NCBI GenBank assembly: GCA_018262855.1
Contig: JADFDO010000005.1
Coordinates: forward strand, 62,001-126,000
DNA: 64,000 nt
Direction: 5' to 3'
Source of the DNA: Methanolinea sp.
Lineage (GTDB): Archaea > Halobacteriota > Methanomicrobia > Methanomicrobiales > Methanospirillaceae
The notes beneath the pieces were generated by a model. The model was not told the DNA's origin and did no database searches. It worked only from the letters and a program-made list of their open reading frames with translations. How positions within the stretch are numbered: position 1 is the stretch's first letter; each line of letters opens with the position of its first letter. Shown in pieces: positions 1 to 7,384 of this stretch. Position numbers and translations under genes: made by a program.

Positions 1-996
1 ATTGCGGAGACTGGAAATGGGTCTTTCCGGAGCCTCGATGAACCATTCCCTGTTGATCCGCTTCATCCGATCATACCCGACCCTGGACAGGAACATCTCC
101 CTGCTTTTCGTAACAGTGTCTCCATGAAGATAAGAAGCCCGGGTAAATGCAACATCCGTCAGCGCCCTTATTGTGGCAATTTCAGGATCGGTGTGGCACC
201 CGGATCCCATGGTCAGGAGACCGGGATCCCTTTTTTCCGGATCGTCTGACGCGGCGGCTATCACCGGTACTTTTGTCCTTCCCTCGAGATGCCAGAGGTG
301 GATTGCAATGCCTTCTGATCTGAACTTCTCATGGATACTACCTGCCGGCCCTTCTGGTTCGATCGAGATCTTGGTTCCCAGGTCCCGGAGCCTCTCCGCG
401 CGGCTCATTGCATCGCATTCGAGCAGTTCGAGAAGACCGTGGAGAATGGCTTCCTCCCTGACGTTCCCAGTGGCCAGGCCTACAGGATCGCTCTGGAACA
501 GCGGCATCGTCATCCCAAGCGAGTCATAAGGGAAATAGACTGTATTACTCGGGAGAAGGATCTCTTCGTTGTTCAGGATGTCAATACCGCGGGTCCAGTG
601 GAGTTTCTCCCCCTTCTCAAGGGGCCTGGGAAGGATCAGTGTCTCCGGATCGACTGCCCTTGCGGGTCCTATCTCCTCAAAACTTGCATACGTCATCTGT
701 TCCCCATGATACTGCCCAAAATGGCGTTCAATTGCGGCCATCATCGAAGAAACACGGGCCAGTAAAGGATCTATTCCTTTCCCGGGATGCTCTTTCAATC
801 CGCCACGTGGAACCCTTTCACGGACACAATAGCAGCAGGGAATCCCCACTCTGTCACTCCTTGTAATATCCTGAACAGGACCTGCCCCGATGGTATTCAT
901 GAGGGGAAGGGCCAGCTTCTCGGTTTCCTCCGGTGGTTGTGTCCTGTGGGTGCCGTTGAAAAAGTGCTTCTCTACCCGATTCAGTTCGGAGGCCAT
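1..996 (-). CDS. ycaO: YcaO-family protein, methanogenesis marker 1 (partial, C-terminus cut by window edge)
   Basis: The 332 visible codons start at an ATG (994-996, minus strand) and run off the left edge, so the C-terminus is missing. YcaO enzymes activate a peptide amide with ATP. In methanogens, YcaO with or without TfuA is known to thioamidate a glycine of methyl-CoM reductase McrA. Visible YcaO hallmarks are SSMMAAIERHFG, the acidic helix REEAILHGLLELLECDA, and GSGCHTDPEIATIRALTDVA with TRASYLHG after it. They match the ATP/Mg-binding regions of the family. The gene is divergent from a DUF2098 gene across a 56-bp gap. TfuA is not visible; it could lie beyond the edge. The McrA substrate is inferred from the organism type. 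Confidence 0.9.
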   Translation of the reverse strand, partial: MASELNRVEKHFFNGTHRTQPPEETEKLALPLMNTIGAGPVQDITRSDRVGIPCCYCVRERVPRGGLKEHPGKGIDPLLARVSSMMAAIERHFGQYHGEQMTYASFEEIGPARAVDPETLILPRPLEKGEKLHWTRGIDILNNEEILLPSNTVYFPYDSLGMTMPLFQSDPVGLATGNVREEAILHGLLELLECDAMSRAERLRDLGTKISIEPEGPAGSIHEKFRSEGIAIHLWHLEGRTKVPVIAAASDDPEKRDPGLLTMGSGCHTDPEIATIRALTDVAFTRASYLHGDTVTKSREMFLSRVGYDRMKRINREWFIEAPERPISSLRN

Positions 997-1052
997 GTAT
1001 AGCGGATAAGCCGGGATTAGTTTTATAGTTTCCAAGCGCCGGTGATTGGTGT

Positions 1053-1346
1053 ATGCAGGAAGAGGAAGTGCAGATAGGGATGCGGGTCAGGTATCCACGT
1101 ACAGGGACAACCGGGCGCGTAGTAGCCCTGGAGAAGGAAAGGGGGGAACTATACGCCGAGCTGGACAATACCAATCTCTTTTACCGTGTCGACCAACTGG
1201 TCCCTGCAAGGGATTCCGGTGGAAAAGCCATAAAGTCAGGTGATGACCTTATCGAGCAGATAAAAAAGGAACGGGAGTACCTTACAGGAGCCGGCTTCCA
1301 GGAAGCAATAACCCATACGGACCAGAGCTGCGAGGGAGGAGGTTAA
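1053..1346 (+). CDS. DUF2098 family protein
   Basis: A 97-residue soluble protein. The first ~50 residues look like a small beta-barrel (MRVRYPRTGTTGRVVALEKE, then YAELDNTNLFYRVDQLVP), followed by a charged helical tail. I recognise it as the DUF2098 family, which is found largely in methanogens and has no established function. The ATG at 1053 has a GGTGAT Shine-Dalgarno-like sequence about 7 nt upstream. An ATG 7 nt earlier is in another frame. It is head-to-head with the YcaO gene and its stop overlaps the nikR stop by 4 nt on the opposite strand. A role in McrA maturation or methanogenesis is only suggested by this position. Confidence 0.8.
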   Translation: MQEEEVQIGMRVRYPRTGTTGRVVALEKERGELYAELDNTNLFYRVDQLVPARDSGGKAIKSGDDLIEQIKKEREYLTGAGFQEAITHTDQSCEGGG

Positions 1347-1765
1347 TCAGTTACAGGTATCGTGGTGAGTTTTACTGATTCAACCCCTTTCTGGGACATG
1401 AGGCGTTCTGCCAGGCTTTTCAGTTCGGATCCGTCTCCCCGCACGAGAACGATCTCAAGGCACTTTTCATGGGTAACGTGCGAGTGGAGGGACGACTGGA
1501 TGATCCCCATGAACTCATGCTGGATATCAGTGAGCGTCGCAAGGAGGTTCCTCTGTCCATGGTCATAGATCATCGTGATAACTCCCTGGCGCTCGCCTTT
1601 TACATCGGACATCCATTTGTAATAGGTGATATAGTTGCGGATGGCATCGCGGATTCCTTCAGACCTGGATGAGTATCCACGATAATTGATGATCTCATCA
1701 AATTTATCGAGTAAATTCTTCGGAAGGGATATTCCTATCCGCGAGAGCTCGGTTTCCATTGTCAT
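1343..1765 (-). CDS. nikR: nickel-responsive regulator NikR
   Basis: 140-residue ribbon-helix-helix repressor with a C-terminal ACT-like nickel domain. The N-terminal RHH segment is SRIGISLPKNLLDKFDEII with SSRSEGIRDAIRNYI. Counting from the chosen start, His83, His94, His96 and Cys102 reproduce the spacing of the E. coli NikR nickel ligands His76/His87/His89/Cys95. The reading frame is open a further 24 codons upstream. The ATG at 1765 is preferred because GAGGAAATT lies just before it and the homology begins there; an ATG two codons on is an alternative. A TATA-like GTATTTATTATTC (minus strand, about 1806-1818) predicts a leader of ~20 nt. Nickel is needed for the hydrogenases and F430 of a methanogen, so a nickel-homeostasis role fits; the targets are unknown. 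Confidence 0.93.
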   Translation of the reverse strand: MTMETELSRIGISLPKNLLDKFDEIINYRGYSSRSEGIRDAIRNYITYYKWMSDVKGERQGVITMIYDHGQRNLLATLTDIQHEFMGIIQSSLHSHVTHEKCLEIVLVRGDGSELKSLAERLMSQKGVESVKLTTIPVTD

Positions 1766-1837
1766 GGTAAATTTCCTCTTTTCAAAGGGATCTCTGTCAT
1801 TAGAATAATAAATACTTCTGAAAAAAAACCAGATCAT

Positions 1838-1874
1838 GTGATACTTCGTGTTATTAGAGGCTGCCTGGTATCAC
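1838..1874. promoter_or_regulatory. inverted repeat between nikR and PP2C genes (candidate operator)
   Basis: GTGATAC (1838-1844) and GTATCAC (1868-1874) form a perfect 7-bp inverted repeat separated by 23 bp. It lies upstream of the predicted nikR TATA box and of the TATA-like TTTTTATGAG before the PP2C gene. NikR operators in other prokaryotes are spaced inverted repeats, but the arm sequence and spacing here differ from the E. coli GTATGA-N16-TCATAC site. NikR autoregulation is a guess. Confidence 0.4.
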
Positions 1875-1932
1875 CATGGCACAGCAGTCAGGTTTTTATG
1901 AGTTCCTTCCCACACAATGTAAGAAATAATTC

Positions 1933-2586
1933 ATGTCGACTCCATCCTTCGCTTCATTTTCAGAAAAAGGCCTCCGTGAAAAGAACGAGGATGCATCCCT
2001 TGCTGTCGAGGTGGACGGGATGCATCTGTTTGCGATAGCAGAAGGTATGGGAGGGCCAAACCAGGGATCAAGCGCTGCCGAAGTCGCAGTGAATGCCCTG
2101 CGTGGTGGGATTTCGGGACAGGCGAGAGATCTGCCTGGTGTTCTGGAGTCATGCCTGATAAGGGCGGATTCGGCACTCTTTCAGCTCCAGGAAGCGAATC
2201 CCGGGAGCGAACCCCCTGCCGTTTCCATGACCCTTGCCGTAGTAGGGCCTGGCGGGGAATGCGTTGTCAACAGTCCGGGGGGGCGAAAGTTGTTTTTCAT
2301 AGAACAGTCGCGATCTCCCGGTGAGGGAATGGATATGCAGGAGTGCACAGGGGGCAGTATACACGATCCCGGGGCCGGGATGCATGAAGCAGTACTTCCT
2401 CCCGGATATCTGGTTCTCTTCTCGGATGGAATCAGTGATTTTTTGCCTGATAATCGCATCCTTGAAATTATCTGCGAGAGGGGGGAGGATCTTGATGATG
2501 CCTGCCATAAGCTGGTCTATGAAGCATTCCAGAACGGGAGCGATGACAACATGACAGTCGTCCTGGTCCGGCAGCCAGTTTCATGA
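1933..2586 (+). CDS. PP2C-like serine/threonine phosphatase, divergent
   Basis: 217-residue PPM/PP2C-fold protein. Seen in order: motif REKNEDA (residues 15-21), AIAEGMGG (35-41), LFSDGISDFLPDN near residue 160, and GSDDNMTVVLV near the C-terminus. These are the N-terminal, second, eighth and eleventh PP2C motifs. Two oddities stand out. The metal-binding Asp of the usual DGMGGH is Glu37 and the following His is Pro. The usual GDSR segment is replaced by VNSPGGRKLFF. The protein has no membrane segment and no sensor domain. It probably hydrolyses phospho-Ser/Thr with lower activity, or acts as a pseudophosphatase. It starts at the ATG at 1933; the TATA-like element near 1889-1901 would put transcription start about 10 nt upstream. 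Confidence 0.8.
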   Translation: MSTPSFASFSEKGLREKNEDASLAVEVDGMHLFAIAEGMGGPNQGSSAAEVAVNALRGGISGQARDLPGVLESCLIRADSALFQLQEANPGSEPPAVSMTLAVVGPGGECVVNSPGGRKLFFIEQSRSPGEGMDMQECTGGSIHDPGAGMHEAVLPPGYLVLFSDGISDFLPDNRILEIICERGEDLDDACHKLVYEAFQNGSDDNMTVVLVRQPVS

Positions 2587-2660
2587 AGCGCTATTATCTA
2601 CTGTGGTTCAGGGGGGCATAAGATAAGTGGCCTTCACTGCAGAGGGCCAGAAGAGATACC

Positions 2661-3533
2661 ATGGATAGCTTCACTCACGCGCTCTTTGCAGCCATGCTCT
2701 TGTATAATCCATTTCCCGGCCAGCCGGTCTTCTGTGCAATCCTGGGGGCAACACTCCCGGATATTGATTTCATGTTCAGAAGAATTTCGGACCATGATCC
2801 GGGGCTCTTCGTATTCAGCCACGGAGGATTTACCCACAGCATTCCTGGCATCCTGGCAGTATCTGCCGGGATCGTTGCAGGTTTTCTTTCATGGCAGAGC
2901 CTGGCCGGGCAGGTTTTGGATCTCTTTCCCCTTCTTACGGTATTTCTCTTTTCATGTGCGGGAGGCTTAAGCCACATACTCCTGGATGTCCTGGCGTTTC
3001 CAGGAATACCCCTGCTGTATCCCTTTACGTCAAGAAAGATCACCGCAGGGATTTTTCCAGGCCCCAGCCTTGTCTTCCTCGGAGTGAGCCTGGCACTTTT
3101 CCTGATGTTTATTTTTGGATTCCCTGTGTTCACGTTCTTCTCTTTGATCGCAGCATTCGGAGGAATGTATATCCTGGTGCATGTGGGACTGAAGGTGTTC
3201 GTCACCCTGAAGCACAGGGGGATCACAATCCCGACATTCAATCCACTTCGATGGCTGATCATCCGTGTATCCGGTGATTCCTATGAAGTATACCGGACAG
3301 GACTCTGGAGCCGCCCGGGCCATGTGAAGGTATATCCCAGGAACGACGGTGTCGACCCGGAAATCATATGCCGCCATTCAAATGACCCGGAGGTCCAGCG
3401 TCTTGCCTATTACTCGTATATCATGGTGGCAGGATCAGAAGGGGATGAGGTTGTTCTCAGGGACCCTCTCCGGGAAGACGGGTTTCTTTTCTATCCCCCG
3501 TCCTACAAAAGAGTACGGATCTCAGAAAGGTGA
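2661..3533 (+). CDS. membrane-bound metal-dependent hydrolase, DUF457/YdjM family
   Basis: 290-residue integral membrane protein. The N-terminal part carries the family's acidic/His motifs: MDSFTHALFAAM, LPDIDFMF, SHGGFTHS and GGLSHILLDVL. They lie at the ends of hydrophobic segments (roughly residues 5-35, 60-85, 90-115, 140-185). The last ~100 residues are soluble (PTFNPLRWLIIRVSGDSYEVY onwards). The family is annotated as inner-membrane metal-dependent hydrolase (YdjM in E. coli) with no firm substrate; a phospholipase-like activity has been suggested for the fold. The start is the ATG at 2661, in the only frame with this motif. It follows the phosphatase gene by 74 bp, so co-transcription is possible. 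Confidence 0.8.
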   Translation: MDSFTHALFAAMLLYNPFPGQPVFCAILGATLPDIDFMFRRISDHDPGLFVFSHGGFTHSIPGILAVSAGIVAGFLSWQSLAGQVLDLFPLLTVFLFSCAGGLSHILLDVLAFPGIPLLYPFTSRKITAGIFPGPSLVFLGVSLALFLMFIFGFPVFTFFSLIAAFGGMYILVHVGLKVFVTLKHRGITIPTFNPLRWLIIRVSGDSYEVYRTGLWSRPGHVKVYPRNDGVDPEIICRHSNDPEVQRLAYYSYIMVAGSEGDEVVLRDPLREDGFLFYPPSYKRVRISER

Positions 3534-3650
3534 GGCGGATATTCGAGATCATTGACTCCTGTGACATTACGTCATGACAAGAGGGAGTAACTCCGGTTGT
3601 CAAAGGCACATTCATGCAGGGATCCAGCACTCACAGGGTATTAAGTAGGA

Positions 3651-3675
3651 GTGTTTTTATATAGATCAGGGAGGT
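3651..3675 (+). promoter_or_regulatory. promoter and ribosome binding site of the aIF2-gamma cluster
   Basis: TTTTTATATA at about 3654-3663 is a good archaeal TATA box. GGAGGT at 3670-3675 is a strong Shine-Dalgarno 10 nt before the TTG at 3686 and supports that non-ATG start. The TATA box predicts a transcription start close to 3686, which would leave the Shine-Dalgarno upstream of the RNA, so one of the two signals may not be used as drawn. Confidence 0.5.
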
Positions 3676-3685
3676 TTGATCGGCA

Positions 3686-4921
3686 TTGCATGATGTGACA
3701 ATACCCAGCGTAAATATCGGGGTGGTCGGGCACGTCGACCATGGAAAAACGACCCTGGTCTATGGCCTTACCGAATCCTGGACTGACAGACACAGTGAGG
3801 AGATAAAGAGGGGGATCTCCATCCGGCTGGGATACGCAGATGCCACATTCTACCGGTGCGAGCAGTGCACTGGCCCTGAGGCATATGGGACACATCCCGA
3901 ATGCCCTGCATGCGGGGGAAAAGCGGTCCCGTTTCGCTCTGTCTCATTTGTCGATGCTCCCGGACATGAAACGCTCATGGCTACCATGCTTTCGGGATCC
4001 GCACTCATGGACGGCGCCATGCTGGTCATCGCAGCAAACGAGACCTGTCCGCAGCCCCAGACGAAAGAGCACCTTATGGCCCTTGAACTTGTGGGAATCA
4101 AGCGGATCGTGATTGTGCAGAACAAGATTGACGTGGTGCCGCAGAAAGAAGCCCTGAAGCATTATGATCAGATACGGAGTTTCGTGAAGGGGACAATTGC
4201 AGAGAACGCCCCAATCATCCCGGTGTCTGCGCAGAAGTCCATTAATATGGGAGCACTGGTCCAGGCTCTTGATCATGTCATTCCAATCCCCGAACGTGAT
4301 CCCACGGCCAGCCCGATGATGCTCCTCGCACGATCATTTGACATCAACAAGCCCGGATCCAACTGGAAGGATCTCAAGGGCGGTGTCATCGGAGGATCCC
4401 TGATACGGGGTGTTCTGATCGAGGGGGAAGATATCGAGATCCGTCCCGGAAGACAGGTCCAGGCTGAGAACCGGGTGCGCTGGGAGCCTATCGAGACCAA
4501 GATCACTACGATTAATGCCGGATCGAAGAGAGTGGCCGAAGCAACCCCGGGGGGTCTTCTTGGTATAGGGACAAAACTTGACCCGGCGCTGACCAAGAGC
4601 GATGCCCTAGCAGGGCAGGTTGCAGGTCGCCCGGGAGATCTCCCCCCTGTCTGGGATAAAGCGCGTTTCCGCGTGACCCTCATGGAAAGGGTTGTGGGTG
4701 CAAGCAGTGAGACCCACATCGAGCCCCTGAAGCATAACGAACCCCTGATGCTCTCTGTGGGAACTGCGGTCACCGTCGGAGTCGTTGTGAATACCAAGAA
4801 AGACTGGGCGGAGGTCACCCTGAAAAGACCAGTATGTGCGGAGATCGGGGCAAGGATCGCAATCAGCCGCCAGATCGGAGGGAGATGGCGACTGATAGGG
4901 ATGGGTGTGCTGACCGAGTGA
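3686..4921 (+). CDS. eif2g: translation initiation factor aIF2 subunit gamma
   Basis: 411-residue GTPase subunit of aIF2, which delivers Met-tRNAi to the small ribosomal subunit. The G domain contains GHVDHGKTT (G1), VDAPGHE (G3) and NKID (G4). A zinc-knuckle-like insertion (CEQCTG...CPACGG, residues ~58-80) is typical of eIF2-gamma. Domains II and III follow to the C-terminus. The TTG start at 3686 is chosen because GGAGGT precedes it and [17 protein letters not shown] is the expected N-terminus. The stop overlaps the GTG of the PIN gene by 4 nt. It heads a cluster conserved in euryarchaea (PIN, Rpo7, Spt4, DUF359, S24e, S27Ae, Kae1). Confidence 0.97.
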   Translation: MHDVTIPSVNIGVVGHVDHGKTTLVYGLTESWTDRHSEEIKRGISIRLGYADATFYRCEQCTGPEAYGTHPECPACGGKAVPFRSVSFVDAPGHETLMATMLSGSALMDGAMLVIAANETCPQPQTKEHLMALELVGIKRIVIVQNKIDVVPQKEALKHYDQIRSFVKGTIAENAPIIPVSAQKSINMGALVQALDHVIPIPERDPTASPMMLLARSFDINKPGSNWKDLKGGVIGGSLIRGVLIEGEDIEIRPGRQVQAENRVRWEPIETKITTINAGSKRVAEATPGGLLGIGTKLDPALTKSDALAGQVAGRPGDLPPVWDKARFRVTLMERVVGASSETHIEPLKHNEPLMLSVGTAVTVGVVVNTKKDWAEVTLKRPVCAEIGARIAISRQIGGRWRLIGMGVLTE

Positions 4922-5298
4922 GCATCCTTCTGGATGCCAACGCCCTGATGATCCCTTTTCAGTTCAGGGTCGATCTCTTTGAAGAGCTGAGAAACCTTAT
5001 TGGGGCATATGAACCATTAATACTGACAGAAGTAATCCAGGAATTGAGAGGGCTTTCCCGGGGCCGGGGAAAGGGGGGGAGTGCAGCACGTTCTGCCCTC
5101 CTCCTGGCTGACCGGTGCCTTGAGACGGGAAGCGGATATTCTGATGGGACAGTCGATGAGAAGATCCTCCGGTTTGCTGGTGAACACGGGTGCATGGTAT
5201 GCACCAACGACAGGGATCTCAGGGACAGTCTTCTTTCCCGGGGCATACCGGTGATCACCCTTATGCAGCAGAAAAAGCTTGGTATATTGAGAAGATAG
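4918..5298 (+). CDS. PIN-domain protein, archaeal Fcf1/Utp24-like
   Basis: 126-residue single PIN domain. Acidic residues expected for a Mg-dependent RNase site are visible: [26 protein letters not shown] and CTNDRDLRD. In archaea this gene sits next to aIF2-gamma and is related to eukaryotic Fcf1/Utp24, which cuts pre-18S rRNA, so rRNA processing is the likely role; VapC-type toxin activity is less likely, as there is no antitoxin gene beside it. The frame stays open upstream into aIF2-gamma. GTG at 4918, overlapping the aIF2-gamma stop as GTGA, is the best start because homology begins there and the arrangement suggests translational coupling. Confidence 0.85.
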   Translation: MSILLDANALMIPFQFRVDLFEELRNLIGAYEPLILTEVIQELRGLSRGRGKGGSAARSALLLADRCLETGSGYSDGTVDEKILRFAGEHGCMVCTNDRDLRDSLLSRGIPVITLMQQKKLGILRR

Positions 5299-5314
5299 TG
5301 GGAGAGTGTGGCGG

Positions 5315-5908
5315 ATGTATTACAAGATGCAGCTGGCGGACAAGGTCCGGGTACCCCCCAATCGTCTGGGTGAGGAACTCACAAAGGTTATCCTTGACGT
5401 GCTCCAGGATCACCTTGAAGGGAGCATCGACAAGGAGATCGGGATTTTTATAGCCATCACCAAGGTGCTGAAGATCGGCGAAGGGGAGATCGTTCCGGGC
5501 GATGGCGCGGTGTACTATGACGTGGATTTCGAAGCGGTCGTGATCCGCTTGACCCTCCAGGAGGTTGTAGAGGGACTTGTGGTGGAGACCACCAGTTTTG
5601 GGGCCTTCGTAAGCCTGGGGCCTATTGATGCGATGCTCCACGTAAGCCAGATCTCTGATGAATATATCAATTATGACGAGAAGAACGCGCGGCTGATCTG
5701 TCAGGAGTCGAAGCGTTTTATCGGTGTTGGCGAGCCGGTCCGTGTCCGTGCGGTCACCCTCTCTCTGAACGAGAGGGAGCCTCGTGACAGCAAGATTGGG
5801 CTCACAATGCGCCAGTCCGGCCTCGGGACTGCACGCTGGCTTGAAGAAGACATGCTGAAGGAGAAAGAGAAGGAGAAGGAGAAGGGTGGAGAGCGTGGCA
5901 GCCGTTAG
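5315..5908 (+). CDS. rpoE1: RNA polymerase subunit Rpo7 (RpoE', E1)
   Basis: 197-residue stalk subunit of archaeal RNA polymerase. Residues 1-78 are the Rpb7 N-terminal (tip) domain, MYYKMQLADKVRVPP onward. Residues ~80-175 are an S1/OB RNA-binding domain (EGLVVETTSFGAFVSLGPID, MLHVSQISDEYI). The C-terminus is a low-complexity Lys/Glu tail. It pairs with Rpo4, which is not in this window, to bind nascent RNA and promote open-complex formation. ATG 5315 is preferred over the in-frame GTG at 5306 because GGGAGAG lies about 10 nt upstream and homologues begin MYY or MYK. Its end overlaps the next gene by 23 nt, which indicates an operon with spt4. Confidence 0.96.
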   Translation: MYYKMQLADKVRVPPNRLGEELTKVILDVLQDHLEGSIDKEIGIFIAITKVLKIGEGEIVPGDGAVYYDVDFEAVVIRLTLQEVVEGLVVETTSFGAFVSLGPIDAMLHVSQISDEYINYDEKNARLICQESKRFIGVGEPVRVRAVTLSLNEREPRDSKIGLTMRQSGLGTARWLEEDMLKEKEKEKEKGGERGSR

Positions 5909-6098
5909 GAAGAAGCTTGTTCATGTCTGCAGGGAGTGCCATCGTGTTGTGGAAGGTGAAGCCTGTGCGGTGTGCGGAAGCGCAAACCTGTCGACGGACT
6001 GGGCCGGGTACCTGGTCATCATCGATCCCAAGCGATCTGAAGTGGCCAGGAAAATGAATATTTCACTTCCCGGCAGGTATGCGTTGAAGGTCCGCTGA
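5886..6098 (+). CDS. spt4: transcription elongation factor Spt4 (RpoE'', E2)
   Basis: About 67-70 residues; the zinc ribbon is formed by CRECHRVV (CxxC) and CAVCGS (CxxC), followed by the typical LSTDWAGYLVIIDP and a C-terminal RYALKVR. Spt4 pairs with Spt5/NusG on RNA polymerase to increase processivity. The start is uncertain. GTG 5886 gives 70 residues. GTG 5895 gives 67 residues, closer to the usual family length, but the GGTGGAG before it would be very close. The gene overlaps rpo7 and is followed by a 1-nt stop/start overlap with the DUF359 gene. Confidence 0.93.
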   Translation: MESVAAVRKKLVHVCRECHRVVEGEACAVCGSANLSTDWAGYLVIIDPKRSEVARKMNISLPGRYALKVR

Positions 6099-6643
6099 TG
6101 CTCCGCCTGCCGGAACACTGCCGCCATCTCTTCCAGACTCCTTTTGGAACGCTCGTGGACGAGGTTACCACTCTTTTTCCCGAACTTCGCGGGAATACTT
6201 TTTACACAGTTGGCGACGTGGTAACCCATAATGTCCTCAAGATGGGCTTACTCCCTGCAGTTGCAGTTGTTGACGGGCATACCATGAGGACCCCCTGTTC
6301 CCGCACTCCTGATATGTTTCCTTCGGTTTTCCATGCAGAGAATCCCCCGGGGACGATCACCGGGATGCTTGTGAGAGCCTTGCGAAAAGCCATGGCAAGC
6401 CCCCCGGCGCTCGTGATCGTCAGCGGAGAAGAAGACCTGGCGGTGATCCCCCTCGTCATGGAAGCGCCTGCAGGAGGCCTGGTGCTCTACGGTCAGCCTG
6501 GGCGCGGTGTGGTGGTACGGGAGATCGATGATGAGGCAAGGGAAGACGCAAAGAAGCTCATGGCATGTTTCATTGAGGAATCCGATGAATTTTCGGGCCC
6601 CTGTTATTCTGGAGAAACAGCATGGGAGATAGACTATAAATAA
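6098..6643 (+). CDS. GTP-dependent dephospho-CoA kinase (DUF359)
   Basis: 181-residue DUF359 protein, the archaeal enzyme known to phosphorylate dephospho-CoA with GTP in the last step of CoA synthesis. Family blocks seen: TLVDEVTTLFP, TVGDVVTHNVL (residues ~37-47), VVDGHTMR, NPPGTIT, VSGEEDLAVIP and YGQPGRGVV. The ATG overlaps the spt4 stop by one base (TGATG). Placement between Spt4 and S24e is the standard euryarchaeal arrangement. Length matches the family. Confidence 0.92.
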   Translation: MLRLPEHCRHLFQTPFGTLVDEVTTLFPELRGNTFYTVGDVVTHNVLKMGLLPAVAVVDGHTMRTPCSRTPDMFPSVFHAENPPGTITGMLVRALRKAMASPPALVIVSGEEDLAVIPLVMEAPAGGLVLYGQPGRGVVVREIDDEAREDAKKLMACFIEESDEFSGPCYSGETAWEIDYK

Positions 6644-6671
6644 CTTCAAAGCATATCATATGAGGATACCG

Positions 6672-6968
6672 ATGGAATTTGAGGTCACAAGGGATACCAG
6701 GAATGAGCTGCTCGGGCGGAGGGAGGTCGATTTTTCCCTCTCGTTTGATGGTGCTACCCCGTCAAGGATGCAGGTCGTGGGAAAACTGGCGGCAGTGTTG
6801 AATGTGCCGGAGAAACAGGTGGTGCTGGATTCGTTAAAGACAAGTTTCGGCCTTACTGCCTGCACAGGGAGCGCAAGAGTATACGATACAGAGGAGCGCC
6901 GGAACCAGATCGAACGCTCGTTCCTCCTGAAACGCGGAGTTCCAAAACCCAAGGAAGAGGGTGCTTGA
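6672..6968 (+). CDS. rps24e: 30S ribosomal protein S24e
   Basis: 98 residues starting MEFEVTRDTRNELLGRREV, the usual S24e N-terminus. It continues with PSRMQVVGKLAAVLNVPE and the C-terminal Lys-rich RGVPKPKEEGA. An ATG four codons upstream (6660) is in frame, but GAGGA at 6662-6666 is correctly placed for the ATG at 6672 and family members begin at this position. It is a component of the archaeal/eukaryotic small subunit. S27Ae follows after 3 nt. Confidence 0.95.
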   Translation: MEFEVTRDTRNELLGRREVDFSLSFDGATPSRMQVVGKLAAVLNVPEKQVVLDSLKTSFGLTACTGSARVYDTEERRNQIERSFLLKRGVPKPKEEGA

Positions 6969-6971
6969 AGT

Positions 6972-7157
6972 ATGGCCGCGAAGAAAAAAGCCAAGGCAGC
7001 ATCAGTAAAGAGAAGTGCATTTTACAAGATTGAAGGCGACAAGGTCACATTCAGCAAGAAGTACTGTCCGAGATGTGGGCCTGGTGTGATTCTGGCTGAC
7101 CATAACGATCGGGCAGCCTGCGGGAAGTGCGGCTACACCGAGTTCAAGAAAGCATGA
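6972..7157 (+). CDS. rps27ae: 30S ribosomal protein S27Ae
   Basis: 61 residues. A basic Lys/Ala-rich N-terminal extension (about 15 residues) is followed by a zinc ribbon with CPRC and CGKC pairs, ending YTEFKKA. It is the archaeal counterpart of the ribosomal half of the eukaryotic ubiquitin-S27a fusion. It starts 3 nt after S24e, so the two are translated from one mRNA. A tandem repeat begins 4 nt after its stop. Confidence 0.95.
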   Translation: MAAKKKAKAASVKRSAFYKIEGDKVTFSKKYCPRCGPGVILADHNDRAACGKCGYTEFKKA

Positions 7158-7161
7158 AAAT

Positions 7162-7318
7162 GCCGGAGGCATTTTCATTCGAGCAATGCCTCAGATAACC
7201 GGTCCAGTCGAATCGAGTAACAACCTGGGTGCCGGGGGCATTTTCATCCGAATAATGCCTCAGATCTCCAATCAGGTCAAGGTGAGTGAGCACCGGTGTT
7301 CCGGAGGCTTTTTCATGG
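7162..7318 (+). repeat. 69-bp imperfect tandem repeat between S27Ae and Kae1-Bud32
   Basis: Two 69-bp units (7162-7230 and 7231-7299) and the start of a third (7300-7318) are seen. Each begins GSCGGRGGCATTTTCAT-like, followed in the two full units by a shared AATGCCTCAGAT. The period is a multiple of three, and one frame is open through all units. It reads AGGIFIRxMPQI twice and then SGGFF, and it continues to a stop overlapping the start of kae1-bud32. Differences early in the unit are mostly at third positions of that frame. Whether it is an untranslated spacer, a regulatory RNA segment or a decayed coding repeat is not clear. Confidence 0.75.
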
Positions 7319-7384
7319 GGGCAATAAATCGTCTCGTTCCCCGTTTTTCCGGAATAATTCTGCAATTGGCTCGGGCAATTCCCC

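Noticed and set aside
7162-7318. CRISPR array
   Set aside because: Only two to three units, adjacent with no spacers, and units differ at many positions.
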